A stretch of 64,000 nt of DNA from Phytohabitans flavus. Its GTDB lineage: Bacteria > Actinomycetota > Actinomycetes > Mycobacteriales > Micromonosporaceae. A program made the position numbers and the translations under genes. How positions within the stretch are numbered: the first letter of the stretch is position 1; each line of letters begins with the position of its first letter. Where the stretch lies: contig NZ_AP022870.1 of NCBI RefSeq assembly GCF_011764545.1, positions 3,828,001-3,892,000 of the forward strand. The letters run 5' to 3'. Positions 1 to 9,052 of this stretch are shown piece by piece. The notes beneath the pieces were generated by a model, which worked only from the letters and a program-made list of their open reading frames with translations, was not told the origin of the DNA and did not search any database.

Positions 1-402
1 ACCGGCCTCGCCGATCAGCCCGACGGGCGAGTCGCCGAACAGGCCGGCGAGCACGAACACCACACCGAGCACGACGACCGCGATGTCCGCCGGCGTACGG
101 AAGTCACGCCACCGCCGATCGACCGCGATTTTTATCGCGGTGAGGGCGAGGATGAGGAAGTAGAGGCCGTTCTTGACGTCCTTCGGCCAGTCGGGTCCGT
201 CGGGCAGCAGGTTGCCCTTGTCGTCCTCCACGGGCGTGGAGAGGAGCACCTGGATCCAGGTCTCGAAGAGCACCCAGACCAGCAGCGCGCCGAGCAACGC
301 GACAAGTGCGACACCGAGCCAGCGGCCCAGACGACCGGTCTGGTCCGTGCGGGGAACCGTGCCCTCCGCGGCCAGCTCTGTCCGCGGTTGTGTAGAAAGC
401 AT
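1..402 (-). CDS. membrane protein, C-terminus cut by window edge
   Basis: This reading frame runs from an ATG at 402 off the left end, giving 134 codons with no stop. It starts MLSTQPRTELAAEG. A first hydrophobic segment (about residues 27-48, GVALVALLGALLVWVLF) is followed by a loop with several charged residues, a second segment (about 80-92) and a third near residue 107. It is therefore at least a three-pass membrane protein. It lies 44 bp downstream of the flippase gene on the same strand and probably belongs to the same surface-polysaccharide operon. I do not recognise the family, and no catalytic motif is visible in the part present. Confidence 0.6.
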   Translation of the reverse strand, partial: MLSTQPRTELAAEGTVPRTDQTGRLGRWLGVALVALLGALLVWVLFETWIQVLLSTPVEDDKGNLLPDGPDWPKDVKNGLYFLILALTAIKIAVDRRWRDFRTPADIAVVVLGVVFVLAGLFGDSPVGLIGEAG

Positions 403-446
403 CTTTGCCCCGTCATCCGTCCCGTGCCGTACCGCGCCGCGCGCCA

Positions 447-1925
447 CTACACCCTCCGTCCCCAACGAGTTGGTGAACCCCCGGCCACCTTAAGCCGTCC
501 GCCAACGGAAGCGTCGCGCAGTGTGCGGATCTGACCGCGAAGCAACAAGACCCCGATGATCAGGGCGAACGCCGCTGAAGCGAGGCGCGCGCCTGTACTG
601 AGCCACGGATCAGCCACGGACGCGGCGACAAGAATCAGCGTCACGAAACCGGCCGCTAACCCGACAGGGGCGAGCCATGACATGCGATGCAGTCGCCAAG
701 CCGTGACGACAGGACCACCGGCTGTCACCGCCGTACCGCACAGGTACCCGAGGCCGACACCTGTCGCGCCGAGCGGCCCACCGAGCGCCGCGACAACGGC
801 CAGACCGGCGATGAGACCGGCGACCGCGGAAAGCACCGGTACGCGTACGTGCGCCCCGCTGGAAAGCGCGTTGACGGACGGCACGGCGACCACCGCGAGG
901 TACGTCGCCGCGAGCATCAGCCGCAGCACGGGCGCGCCGTCCGCGTACTCCGAGCCGCCGAAGACGGTCAGGATCTCGGGTGCGATGAGCAGCGCGACGG
1001 CGAAGAGCGGTGCGAGCACGACAAGCAGCCCGCGCGTGGAGATGTCGGCCTGCCGCCGTACGTCGGCCATGTCACCGGCGCCGTGCGCGCGGGCCATGGA
1101 CGGGAAGAGCACGATGCCGAGCGCGCGGGGCAGGAAGTACGCGGGCGCGATGAGCGTGACCGCGGCCGCGAAGTACGCGACTTCCTGGCGGCTGGCGAAG
1201 TGGTTGGCGAGCAGCTGGGTACCTTGCAGGAAGCCCTGCGAACAGAGCGTGCCGATGCACGCGAGCGCGACGAATATGGTGATTTCGCGGGTGGCGGTGA
1301 ATCGCTCTTTCGGCCCCTTCGTCAACGGCCGCACCCGCCACCACGCACCGAGTGTGAAGAGTGTGTAACCCGCCGCGAGCGGCAGCAAATACACCGTCCA
1401 GCCCGCGAGCACCACAAGCACCGTCGCCGCCAGCGCGAGGCCGGAGCAGGCCAGCTCCAGCCTCGTGTACGCGGGGACGAGCCCGAACCCGTACAGCACC
1501 GACTTCTGCACGGAGTACGCGGAGAACGCACAGCACAGCGCCGCCACCTGGAACGTGTCCACCCAGCCGAGGTCGAAGACCGCCGCGGCACCGAAGGCCG
1601 CACCGAGGCTGATCGGTACCGCCCCGGCCCAGCCGATGCGGACCAGCAGCCGGTGCACGCCCCGCGCCGCGGCCGCGTCGCCCCGCCCCTGCTCGAACGG
1701 GATGAACTTGGACGCCGCGCTCGCCACCCCGGCGGGCAGCAGCAGGCTACCGATGGTGGTGATGGCGATGAGCGTGCCGACGAGGCCGTACGTCCGCTGG
1801 TCTGTGGCCCGGCTGACCATGGCACCGTGCAGGAGCCGGGTCAGGCCGAGCGCGACAAGTCCCGCCATGGACAGCAGCCCCGCACGGACGATGCCGGGGC
1901 GCGGCGGGGCGGGTGTCTCAACCAC
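447..1925 (-). CDS. polysaccharide flippase (Wzx/MATE-like oligosaccharide exporter)
   Basis: A 492-residue integral membrane protein with about 12-14 hydrophobic segments spread over its whole length. This is the architecture of Wzx-type or MurJ-like flippases, which move lipid-linked sugar repeat units across the cytoplasmic membrane. The family call rests on topology, length, the repeated small-residue helices (for example LLLPAGVASAASKFIPFEQG) and the context, since no short catalytic motif defines the family. I chose the GTG at 1925 (VVETPAPPRPG) because it overlaps the stop of the upstream glycosyltransferase by 8 bp. The longer open frame upstream lies inside that gene and is not real. 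The pair suggests co-translation in an exopolysaccharide or teichuronic-type pathway. Confidence 0.75.
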   Translation of the reverse strand: MVETPAPPRPGIVRAGLLSMAGLVALGLTRLLHGAMVSRATDQRTYGLVGTLIAITTIGSLLLPAGVASAASKFIPFEQGRGDAAAARGVHRLLVRIGWAGAVPISLGAAFGAAAVFDLGWVDTFQVAALCCAFSAYSVQKSVLYGFGLVPAYTRLELACSGLALAATVLVVLAGWTVYLLPLAAGYTLFTLGAWWRVRPLTKGPKERFTATREITIFVALACIGTLCSQGFLQGTQLLANHFASRQEVAYFAAAVTLIAPAYFLPRALGIVLFPSMARAHGAGDMADVRRQADISTRGLLVVLAPLFAVALLIAPEILTVFGGSEYADGAPVLRLMLAATYLAVVAVPSVNALSSGAHVRVPVLSAVAGLIAGLAVVAALGGPLGATGVGLGYLCGTAVTAGGPVVTAWRLHRMSWLAPVGLAAGFVTLILVAASVADPWLSTGARLASAAFALIIGVLLLRGQIRTLRDASVGGRLKVAGGSPTRWGRRV

Positions 1926-3135
1926 GCCTTGCGGTGAGGCGGTCGACGACCGCGAAGTAGTGCTTCTTCTGCTCGCTCCAGCGCAGCCCGGCCATGACCT
2001 CGCTGGCGCGGGCCGCCTGCGCGAACGCCCGGTCCGGGTCGCCGGCGAGCTCGCGCATCGCCTCGTGCAGCGTGTCCGGGTTGGCCGGGTCGACGTAGCG
2101 GACCGCGTCGTCGGGGAAGTAACGCGTGATGACCGGGTTGCGGAACGTGATGACCGGGACACCGAGCATCGCGTACTCCATCAGCTTCGTCGGGAGCACG
2201 CCGTCGGTCCACGGGTCGAGCTGGCTCGGCACGAGTCCGATGTGGACCTTCGCCAGCTCCTTGACGATCTCGGGCAGCGGGTACAGCTTCGTGGGCAGGT
2301 CGACCGCGTCCGCGATGCCGAGCGCCTCGGCCCGGGCGCCGAGCTCCTCTAGGCCGTCACCGCTGCCGCGCACCTGGAGCCGGGCGCCGGGGAAGTCGGC
2401 GCGCAGCCGGGCGAGCGCCTCGGTCGCGGCGACGAGGCCGTGCCGCGGCGCGACCAGCCCGTGGTAGCTGAACACGACCTCGCCCGCCGGGTCCCAGCGC
2501 AACGGCTCGGGGCGGGGCACGAAGAGGCGCTCGTCGGGACAGTTCATGACCACGGAGACGGGGCGCTTGGTCCAGGCACGGATCTCGTCCGCGTACGGCT
2601 CGTGCACGGTCAGCACCTCGCGCGCGAACCGGAACGACGCCTTCTCCGACGCCGCGATCGCGCCGAGCACCTTGCTCTTGCCGGCGAACTTCGACGCGAA
2701 CAGCTTCGACGTCAGGTCGTGCACGTCGAGCAGCAGCGGGGTGCCGAAGAGCCGGGGCACGACCGCGGCGAACACCAGCGCCTCGGGCATCGAGTGCGCC
2801 TGCACGAGGTCGAACGAGCGCGGGCGGCTGGCCAGCCAGCGGGCGGCGCGGGCGCCGAAGCCGCCGTACAGCGAGAGGTACGCCTTCGCGGAGCTGCCGC
2901 GGTACTTCCGGGTGGGCAGATGCACCACCTTGACGCCGTCGACGACGTCGATCTCGGGGCGGCCGGGCGCGGCGAGCGCGACCACGGTCACTTCGTCACC
3001 GCGAGCGACGAGCGCCTCAGCCTGGCGGCGCACGCGCGGGTCCGATTCGTACTCACTGACCACGATCATCCCGATCCGCAGCGGGCGGCGATCGTGCGTC
3101 GGTGGGGTGGCCTTCTCGGGCGCCGACAACGTCAC
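1918..3135 (-). CDS. family 4 glycosyltransferase (GT-B fold)
   Basis: A 405-residue GT-B enzyme that would transfer a sugar from a nucleotide-sugar donor during surface-polysaccharide assembly. The N-terminal Rossmann half opens with RIGMIVVSEYESDPRVRRQA, typical of GT4 acceptor domains. The C-terminal half has the donor-site segment GLVPSQLDPWTDGVLPTKL, followed by EYAMLGVPVI, in the position of the family's E-x7-E-type motif. The GTG start at 3135 (VTLSAPEKATPP) was preferred because the open frame continues upstream into the divergent exonuclease gene that starts at 3173. The gene overlaps the flippase by 8 bp and belongs to the same operon. Donor and acceptor cannot be deduced. Confidence 0.8.
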   Translation of the reverse strand: MTLSAPEKATPPTHDRRPLRIGMIVVSEYESDPRVRRQAEALVARGDEVTVVALAAPGRPEIDVVDGVKVVHLPTRKYRGSSAKAYLSLYGGFGARAARWLASRPRSFDLVQAHSMPEALVFAAVVPRLFGTPLLLDVHDLTSKLFASKFAGKSKVLGAIAASEKASFRFAREVLTVHEPYADEIRAWTKRPVSVVMNCPDERLFVPRPEPLRWDPAGEVVFSYHGLVAPRHGLVAATEALARLRADFPGARLQVRGSGDGLEELGARAEALGIADAVDLPTKLYPLPEIVKELAKVHIGLVPSQLDPWTDGVLPTKLMEYAMLGVPVITFRNPVITRYFPDDAVRYVDPANPDTLHEAMRELAGDPDRAFAQAARASEVMAGLRWSEQKKHYFAVVDRLTARRG

Positions 3136-3172
3136 GCGCCCGAGGATAGCGGTCTGTGACAGGCTGTGCCGC

Positions 3173-4093
3173 ATGACCCTGCTCCTCGTCGACGCGCCAA
3201 GTCTGTACTTTCGTGCGTATTTCGGGATTCCCGAGTCCGCCGCGAAGGCCCCGGACGGCACTCCGGTCAACGCCGTGCGCGGGTTCATCGACTTCATCGC
3301 CACGCTAATCCGGGGGCGCCACCCGGACCGCCTGGTGTGCGCGATGGACGCGGACTGGCGGCCGGCGTGGCGGGTGGAGCTGCTCCCGACGTACAAGGCG
3401 CACCGCCTCGACGCCGGGGGCGCGCCCGGCGCCGAGATCGTGCCGGACACGCTCGTGCCGCAGATCCCGCTGATCCTGGAGGTGCTCGAGGCGGTGGGCA
3501 TCCCGGCGGTCGAGGCCGCGGGCTACGAGGCCGACGACGTGCTGGGCACGCTCGCGACGACCCAGCCCGGCCCGGTCGAGGTGGCGTCCGGCGACCGCGA
3601 CCTCTTCCAGCTCGTCGACGACGAGAAGCCGGTCCGCCTGCTGTACTGCGGACGCGGCGTCGCCAAGCTCGAAGACTGCGACGACACCGCGGTCCGCGCC
3701 AAGTACGGCGTGCCGGCCGCCGCGTACGCCGACTTCGCCGCGCTGCGCGGCGACCCGAGCGACGGCCTGCCCGGCGTGCCCGGCGTGGGTGAGAAGACCG
3801 CCGCCCGCCTGGTCACCCGCTACGGCGACCTGGACGGCATCCTCGCCGCGATGGACGACCCGAAGGCCGGCTTCGCGGCGGGGCTGCGCGGCAAGCTTGT
3901 CGCCGCCCGCGACTACCTGGCGGTGGCGCCGAAGGTGGTGCGGGTCGCGCGGGACATCCCGCTCCCGGAACTCGACACGAGCCTGCCGACCGCGCCGGTG
4001 GACGCGGATCGACTGCTGGCACTGGCCGAGAAGTGGAACCTCGCCGGCTCGTGCAGGCGCCTTGTCGACGCGCTCGCCCTCCCGCGCCGCTGA
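3173..4093 (+). CDS. 5'-3' exonuclease (PolI N-terminal-like, FEN family)
   Basis: A 306-residue stand-alone homologue of the 5'-nuclease domain of DNA polymerase I. Such enzymes remove RNA primers or flaps in a metal-dependent reaction. Visible family features are the N-terminal MTLLLVDAPSLYFRAYFG, the metal-binding acidic cluster EAAGYEADDVLGTLA, the SGDRDLFQLV segment and the helix-hairpin-helix GLPGVPGVGEKTAARLV, which binds the DNA backbone. It has no polymerase domain, as expected for the actinobacterial stand-alone type. It is divergent from the glycosyltransferase (38 bp apart) and convergent with the MHYT gene, whose stop lies 12 bp beyond its own. Confidence 0.9.
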   Translation: MTLLLVDAPSLYFRAYFGIPESAAKAPDGTPVNAVRGFIDFIATLIRGRHPDRLVCAMDADWRPAWRVELLPTYKAHRLDAGGAPGAEIVPDTLVPQIPLILEVLEAVGIPAVEAAGYEADDVLGTLATTQPGPVEVASGDRDLFQLVDDEKPVRLLYCGRGVAKLEDCDDTAVRAKYGVPAAAYADFAALRGDPSDGLPGVPGVGEKTAARLVTRYGDLDGILAAMDDPKAGFAAGLRGKLVAARDYLAVAPKVVRVARDIPLPELDTSLPTAPVDADRLLALAEKWNLAGSCRRLVDALALPRR

Positions 4094-4104
4094 GGCCCAG
4101 GCCC

Positions 4105-4960
4105 CTAGGAACGGCGGGTGGAGGTCGGGAAGTTCGTGCGGCGGGCGGCCAGCCCGTGCGGGGACGGCGGCGGCTCGGGGTCCGGGGCGTTCATCCGGTC
4201 GGCCATGCGGGCGTCGATGTACGCGGCGCCGGCCCGGTCCTCGTCGTTCGGCGCGGCCAGCACCGCGTAGATGAGCGCGATGACCACCAGGATCACGGCC
4301 AGGATGATCGGGACCAGCAGGTTCGACGCGGTGGCGCCGGCCGGGTCGCCCGGTTCCGGGTGCTCGTGCGCGGACATCGAGGAAATGCCGGTGAAGTGCA
4401 TGCCGTTCACGGCCACGCCCATGACCAGGGCGGACGCGCCGATGGCGCGGGCGCCCTTGACGTTCACGACGAGCCACAGCGCGACCGTGGCGGCGACGAC
4501 GGCGATGGCGACCGAGAGGGCCACGCGCCGGTGTCGTAGTGGATCTCGGCCTCGACGCGCATCGCGGCCATGCCCGTGTAGTGCATCGCGGCCACCCCAA
4601 GGCCGGCGAAGAGACCACCGAGCAGGATCTTGACGATGGTCGGTCGCCCGAGCGCGGCGATGAACAGCCCGATGCCCACGACCACCACGGCGATCAGCGC
4701 GCTGGCGGCGGTCAGCGCCACGTCGTACCGGATCTGCTGCCCACCACGGAGAAGCCGAGCATCGCCATGAAGTGCATGCTCCAGATCGCGGTACCGCCGA
4801 TCGCCCACGCGGCGAGCATCAGCCACCAGGCCCGCTGCGCCTGGGTCGTCGCCTCCCGTACCCGTACCGCGCACGTCAGGCCGAGCAGTGAGCCCAGCAC
4901 CGAGAGTGCATAGCTGAGCGTCGGCGTTATCCAGCCATATTCGAAGTGGTGAATTTCCAT
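4105..4960 (-). pseudogene. MHYT-domain membrane sensor, broken by two frameshifts
   Basis: Three successive frames together give one MHYT-type protein: MEIHHFEYGWITPTLSYAL, then QIRYDVALTAASAL, then VALSVAIAVVAATV. MHYT proteins have about seven transmembrane helices and repeated M-H-x-T/M motifs thought to bind a metal and sense a small gas. The motifs SMHFMAM, AMHYTGM and GMHFTGI are all present. Reading through needs one extra base in the CCC at 4740-4742 and one between about 4521 and 4528. Both are apparent deletions of one base, as at seven other places in this window, so this may be a sequence error rather than gene decay. No output domain (such as GGDEF) follows; the short tail is hydrophilic. 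The start at 4960 matches the usual family N-terminus. An upstream ATG at 5038 is possible. Confidence 0.75.
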
Positions 4961-5060
4961 AATCGTCCCCCAGGTCCCCCACCAGCGGAAACGATCCTTA
5001 AGAGACGATCGGCGTTCTACAATTGGACGGTCAGCCATACGCCTGACCGTGTCCGGGCGG

Positions 5061-7823
5061 CTACGACACGGCGTTATACGCGAGCACGCCTCGGTTTACG
5101 GCGCCCATCGCGGCCCGAGCGGTCTCGCGCAGCTTCGGGCTCGCCGAGGCGGCCTCGGCTACCTGGCCGAGCAGGTCGACCACCTGGCGGGCCCAACGCA
5201 CGAAGTCGCCGGCCGGCATCTCGCCCTCCAGGTTGTGACCGCTGGCCAGGACCTTCGCCAGGTCCTCGCCACGGGCCCAGCGGAAGACCGGCCACACGAA
5301 GCCGAGGTCGGGCTCGCGGGTCAGGTCGAGGCCCCGGGACGCCTCGTCGGCCTCCAGCTCGGCCCAGATCTTGACGGTTTCGTCGACCGCGTCGGAGATC
5401 AGGCCGCGCGGCACCGAGGCGCGCTCGTCGGCCTCGCGGCGGGCCTCGTACAGCACCACCGAGACCGCCGCCGCCAGCTCGGCCGCGGACAGTCCGTCCC
5501 ACACGCCACGCCGCAGGCACTCGGCGACCAGCAGGTCGGCCTCGGTCCAGATCCGGGCGAGCATCCGGCCGGCGTCGGTGACCTCGCCCTCGGCCGTGAG
5601 GTACCCCCGGCTGGTCAGCAGGTCGCACACGGTGTCGAACGTGCGCGCGAGCGAGCCGGTCCGCCCGGCCACCTTGTCGCGCAGCTGCTCGGTGTCCCGC
5701 GCCAGGCGGTGGCGCCGCTCGGCCCAGCGGGCGTGCTCCTCCCGCTCCGGGCAGGCGTGGCACGGGTGCTGCCGCAGCTCGACGCGGAGCAGGGCCAGCT
5801 CGTGGTCCTCGCCGTTGCCGCCCTTGCTCCGCGACCGCCGCCCCGCGTGCCGGTCCAGGCCGGTCGCCGCCACCTGCGCGGCGAGGTCGCGGCGGGCGGC
5901 GGGCGAACGGTGGTTGAAGTGCTTGGGTACCCGCACACGAGCCAGCACCTCGGCCGGCGCGGTGAAGTCGGCCGGGGTGATCCGCCCGGCCCACCTGTCC
6001 TGGGTGAGCACCAGCGGGCGGGGCTCGCCGAAGCCGCCCACGCCCGGGTCGAGCACCACGGCCAGCCCGGCGCGGCGGCCGGACGGCACGCGCACGACGT
6101 CGCCGACCCGCAGCCGCTCCAGCGAGCGGATCGCCTCGGCGCGGCGCTGGCTGCTCCCCTGCCGGGCCAGCGAGCGCTCGCGGTCGGCGATCGCCACGCG
6201 CAGCCCGAAGTACTGGTCGAAGTCGCCGTGGTGGCAGCGGACCTCGTTGCCGTACGCCTCGATGGTCTCCACGTTGCGCTGCACCTGGCGGGCTAGGCCG
6301 ACCACCGAGCGGTCCGCCTGGAACTGGGCGAACGACGACTCCAGCAGCTCCCGCGCGGGCGCCGCGCCGACCGTGGCGACGAGGTTGGCGGCCATGTTGT
6401 ACGACGGGCGGAAGCTGGAGCGCAGCGGGTACGTGCGGGTGGAGGCGAGCCCGGCCACGTGCCGCGGGTCGACCTCCGGCGCCCACACCACGACCGCGTG
6501 CCCCTCGACGTCGATGCCGCGGCGCCCGGCCCGGCCGGTGAGCTGGGTGTACTCCCCCGGCGTCAGGTCGACGTGGGCTTCGCCGTTGAACTTCACCAGC
6601 CGCTCCAGCACCACGCACCGGGCCGGCATGTTGATGCCCAGGGCGAGCGTCTCGGTGGCGAAGACGGCCTTGACCAGGCCGCGCACGAAGAGCTCCTCGA
6701 CGACCTCCTTGAAGGCCGGCAGCAGCCCCGCGTGGTGGGCGGCGAGCCCGCGCTCCAGGCCGTCGAGCCACTCCCAGTAGCCGAGGACCTGGAGGTCACC
6801 GCCGGGGATCGAGGCCATCCGGGCCTCGGCCACGCGGCGGATCTCGGCCCGCTCGTCGGGCGTGGTCAGCCGCAGGCCGGCGTGCAGGCACTGCTGCACG
6901 GCGGCGTCGCAGCCGGCGCGGCTGAAGATGAACAGGATCGCCGGCAGCAGTCCCTCGCGGTCGAGCCGCTCGACGATGTCCGCCCGCAGCGGGGGCCGCC
7001 AGCGCCGCCCGCCGCGCCCGTTGCGCCCCGGCGCGTACCCGTCGGTCAGCTCCAGCCGGCGCAGCTGCTCCCGCGAGTAGCGCAGCAGCTCGGGGTGCAC
7101 GTCGTGCTTGCGGGCCGCGTCCGCGTCGTGGAACAGGTCGAACATCCGCCGCCCCACCAGCATGTGCTGCCACAGCGGTACCGGCCGGTGCTCGCTGACC
7201 ACGACGGCCGTCTCACCGCGCACGGTGACCAGCCAGTCGGCGAACTCCTCCGCATTCGAGACGGTCGCCGAGAGTGAGACGAGCGTCACGGAAGAGGGCA
7301 GGTGGATGATCACCTCCTCCCACACGGCACCGCGGAAGCGGTCGGCGAGGTAGTGGACCTCGTCCATCACCACGTACGCCAGGCCCTCCAGCGAGGACGA
7401 GCCGGCGTACAGCATGTTGCGCAGCACCTCGGTGGTCATCACCACCACGGGCGCCTCGCCGTTGATGGCGTTGTCGCCGGTCAGCAGCCCGACCCGCTCG
7501 GCGCCGTACCGCTGCACCAGGTCGTGGTACTTCTGGTTGGACAGCGCCTTGATCGGCGTGGTGTAGAAACACTTGCGCTTCAGGCCAGGAGTGGAGAGCG
7601 CCAGGTGCACGGCGAACTCGCCGACCACGGTCTTTCCGGCTCCGGTCGGAGCGCAGACGAGCACACCGCTGCCCCGCTCCAGCGCCTCGCACGCCTCCCG
7701 CTGGAAGTCGTCGAGGTCGAATCCGAGGTCGAGGGCGAAGTCCTCGAGTGCCGGGAAACCTGCGGCCTCATCGGCCCGGCGGCGCGCGTCGGCGTACCGC
7801 TCGGCGGGGCTGCTCATGCCCAT
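5061..7823 (-). CDS. helY: Ski2-like DEAD/DEAH-box helicase HelY
   Basis: A 920-residue ATP-dependent superfamily 2 helicase of the Ski2/Mtr4 type, homologous in position and domains to mycobacterial HelY. The N-terminal RecA domain has Walker A APTGAGKT (about residues 58-65), the Walker B box DEVH (about 154-157) and motif III SAT. The second RecA domain ends with motif VI GRAGRRGID. A long C-terminal half, typical of the family, holds the arch-like and ratchet regions. The target (RNA or DNA) cannot be read from sequence. It lies downstream of tatA-tatC in the same order as in mycobacteria, but a DAG kinase, a repeat island and a HAD gene on the opposite strand now intervene. The start could be the ATG at 7823 or at 7817. 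Confidence 0.9.
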   Translation of the reverse strand: MGMSSPAERYADARRRADEAAGFPALEDFALDLGFDLDDFQREACEALERGSGVLVCAPTGAGKTVVGEFAVHLALSTPGLKRKCFYTTPIKALSNQKYHDLVQRYGAERVGLLTGDNAINGEAPVVVMTTEVLRNMLYAGSSSLEGLAYVVMDEVHYLADRFRGAVWEEVIIHLPSSVTLVSLSATVSNAEEFADWLVTVRGETAVVVSEHRPVPLWQHMLVGRRMFDLFHDADAARKHDVHPELLRYSREQLRRLELTDGYAPGRNGRGGRRWRPPLRADIVERLDREGLLPAILFIFSRAGCDAAVQQCLHAGLRLTTPDERAEIRRVAEARMASIPGGDLQVLGYWEWLDGLERGLAAHHAGLLPAFKEVVEELFVRGLVKAVFATETLALGINMPARCVVLERLVKFNGEAHVDLTPGEYTQLTGRAGRRGIDVEGHAVVVWAPEVDPRHVAGLASTRTYPLRSSFRPSYNMAANLVATVGAAPARELLESSFAQFQADRSVVGLARQVQRNVETIEAYGNEVRCHHGDFDQYFGLRVAIADRERSLARQGSSQRRAEAIRSLERLRVGDVVRVPSGRRAGLAVVLDPGVGGFGEPRPLVLTQDRWAGRITPADFTAPAEVLARVRVPKHFNHRSPAARRDLAAQVAATGLDRHAGRRSRSKGGNGEDHELALLRVELRQHPCHACPEREEHARWAERRHRLARDTEQLRDKVAGRTGSLARTFDTVCDLLTSRGYLTAEGEVTDAGRMLARIWTEADLLVAECLRRGVWDGLSAAELAAAVSVVLYEARREADERASVPRGLISDAVDETVKIWAELEADEASRGLDLTREPDLGFVWPVFRWARGEDLAKVLASGHNLEGEMPAGDFVRWARQVVDLLGQVAEAASASPKLRETARAAMGAVNRGVLAYNAVS

Positions 7824-7914
7824 AATTTATCTTGCCCGTACACCCAATACTCCTGTCGCGGCACCAGCGGGTCGCCTTACCGGACCAACCGGGCGACTCG
7901 GTAGGGTCACGGAC

Positions 7915-8646
7915 GTGCCGGACCAGACCGCCCTCCCCGACTCCCGACCGACCCGCTCGCCGCTGGAGGCGGTGCTCTTCGACTTCCACGGCACGCTCGC
8001 GCAGGTGGAGGACGCGATCGACTGGGTGGTCGCGGCCGCCGAGGAGTGTGGCGTCGCGCTCGACCGGGGCCGGGCCACCGTGCTCGCCGACCGGCTGGTC
8101 ACCGCCGGGCGCGCGGGCGGGCCGCTGCCGTACCGGGTGCCGCCCCACCTGGCCGAGGCGTTCGCCGAGCGCGACCTGTACGAGCACGCGCACCGGGCCG
8201 CGTACACGGGGCTGGCGGCGACCGTCGGCGCGGGCGTGGACGGGTTCGAGGAGGCCCTCTACGAGCGGCTGCTGCGGCCGGACGGCTGGGTGCTGTACGC
8301 GGACACCGCCGGCACGCTGATGGCGCTCAGGGAGGCGGGGGTGCCGGTCGCGGTGGTGAGCAACGTCGGCTTCGACATCCGCCCGCTCTTCGACGCCTGG
8401 GGCTTCGACGGGCTCGTCGACGCCTACGTCCTGTCGTACGAGGTCGGCCGCACCAAGCCCGACCCCGCGATCTTCCTGCGCGCGTGCGGCGTCCTGGGCG
8501 TCGAGCCGGAACGAGCCCTGATGGTCGGCGACACCCCCGCCGACGCCGGCGCGGTCCGCGCCGGCCTGGCCGCCCTCGTCCTCCCAGCCGCCGAACCAGG
8601 CAAAACCAACGGCCTGGCCGCGGTGCTAAACCTCACCGCACCGTAG
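7915..8646 (+). CDS. HAD-superfamily hydrolase
   Basis: A 243-residue haloacid-dehalogenase-like phosphatase with a four-helix-type cap between motifs I and II. Motif I is FDFHGTL, motif II VVSNVG, motif III the lysine in TKPDPAIF, and motif IV MVGDTPADAGA. The nucleophile Asp is present. The second Asp of the usual DxD, the general acid/base, is replaced by His, so the chemistry may be slower or altered. The substrate is unknown. It is divergent from helY with a 91-bp gap. The GTG start at 7915 (VPDQTALPDS) was taken because the open frame upstream runs into helY. It is convergent with the DAG-kinase gene, with the first repeat island between them. Confidence 0.85.
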   Translation: MPDQTALPDSRPTRSPLEAVLFDFHGTLAQVEDAIDWVVAAAEECGVALDRGRATVLADRLVTAGRAGGPLPYRVPPHLAEAFAERDLYEHAHRAAYTGLAATVGAGVDGFEEALYERLLRPDGWVLYADTAGTLMALREAGVPVAVVSNVGFDIRPLFDAWGFDGLVDAYVLSYEVGRTKPDPAIFLRACGVLGVEPERALMVGDTPADAGAVRAGLAALVLPAAEPGKTNGLAAVLNLTAP

Positions 8647-8724
8647 CCGCTTTCTCAAGACTTGATGCGCCGCCCCCTGCGTCCGTCCCTGGTGGTTGCG
8701 CGCGATGACGGTGGGGGCGTCGGG

Positions 8725-8772
8725 CTTTGGGTGCGTTTTCCGTTGCGATAGCAACAGTAAGCGTTCACAAAG
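8725..8772. repeat. hairpin, TTTGTGA class (degenerate copy)
   Basis: The arms are CTTTGGGTGCGTTTTC and GTAAGCGTTCACAAAG with several mismatches. They are joined by a perfect tip GTTGC-GATA-GCAAC. The position of the tetraloop and the right arm match the intact copies at 35608 and 44122. Confidence 0.65.
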
Positions 8773-8878
8773 GCGCGGTGCCGCGTCTTACGGACTTCCC
8801 GATGGCGGTCCGCATGCGCCGCGAGCCAACGCGCGGCGGCGATCATGGCGTTGGTCGCGGACGTCCCTTGGTCGGCGC

Positions 8879-8928
8879 AGATCTTGGTACTCAGCTGCCC
8901 TCGGGTGGGCCGTCAGGTACCACGATCT
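8879..8928. repeat. hairpin, AGATC class (imperfect copy)
   Basis: The arms begin AGATCTTGGTAC and end GTACCACGATCT around a GC-rich centre. It has the same end sequences as the perfect copy at 44267-44316. Confidence 0.65.
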
Positions 8929-8968
8929 CTGGGCCTGCCGCCCCAGCGGGGCGGGTGGGGTTGTGGAG

Positions 8969-9027
8969 CGCGGAGGGTGAGGCCGCGGGAGCAGCGGTCT
9001 GGACCACCGCGGACATCGCGGTAGCCC
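8969..9027 (-). repeat. 59-bp interspersed repeat, copy 1
   Basis: Reverse-strand copy. Its outer end reads GGGCTACCGCGATG and its inner end CCTCACCCTCCGCG. Full length, with a few substitutions against the other copies. Confidence 0.85.
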
Positions 9028-9052
9028 AAATCTCTTTCTTGAAACTGATCCT

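Larger units (their letters stand above)
8647..9052. other. intergenic repeat island 1
   Basis: This 406-bp gap lies between two convergent genes and no reading frame in it looks coding. It contains a degenerate TTTGTGA-class hairpin (8725-8772), an AGATC-class hairpin (8879-8928) and one inverted copy of the 59-bp repeat (8969-9027). The right border runs straight into the stop codon of the DAG kinase. Unlike islands 2, 4 and 5 it has no recognisable left-hand copy of the 59-bp repeat. Confidence 0.7.
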
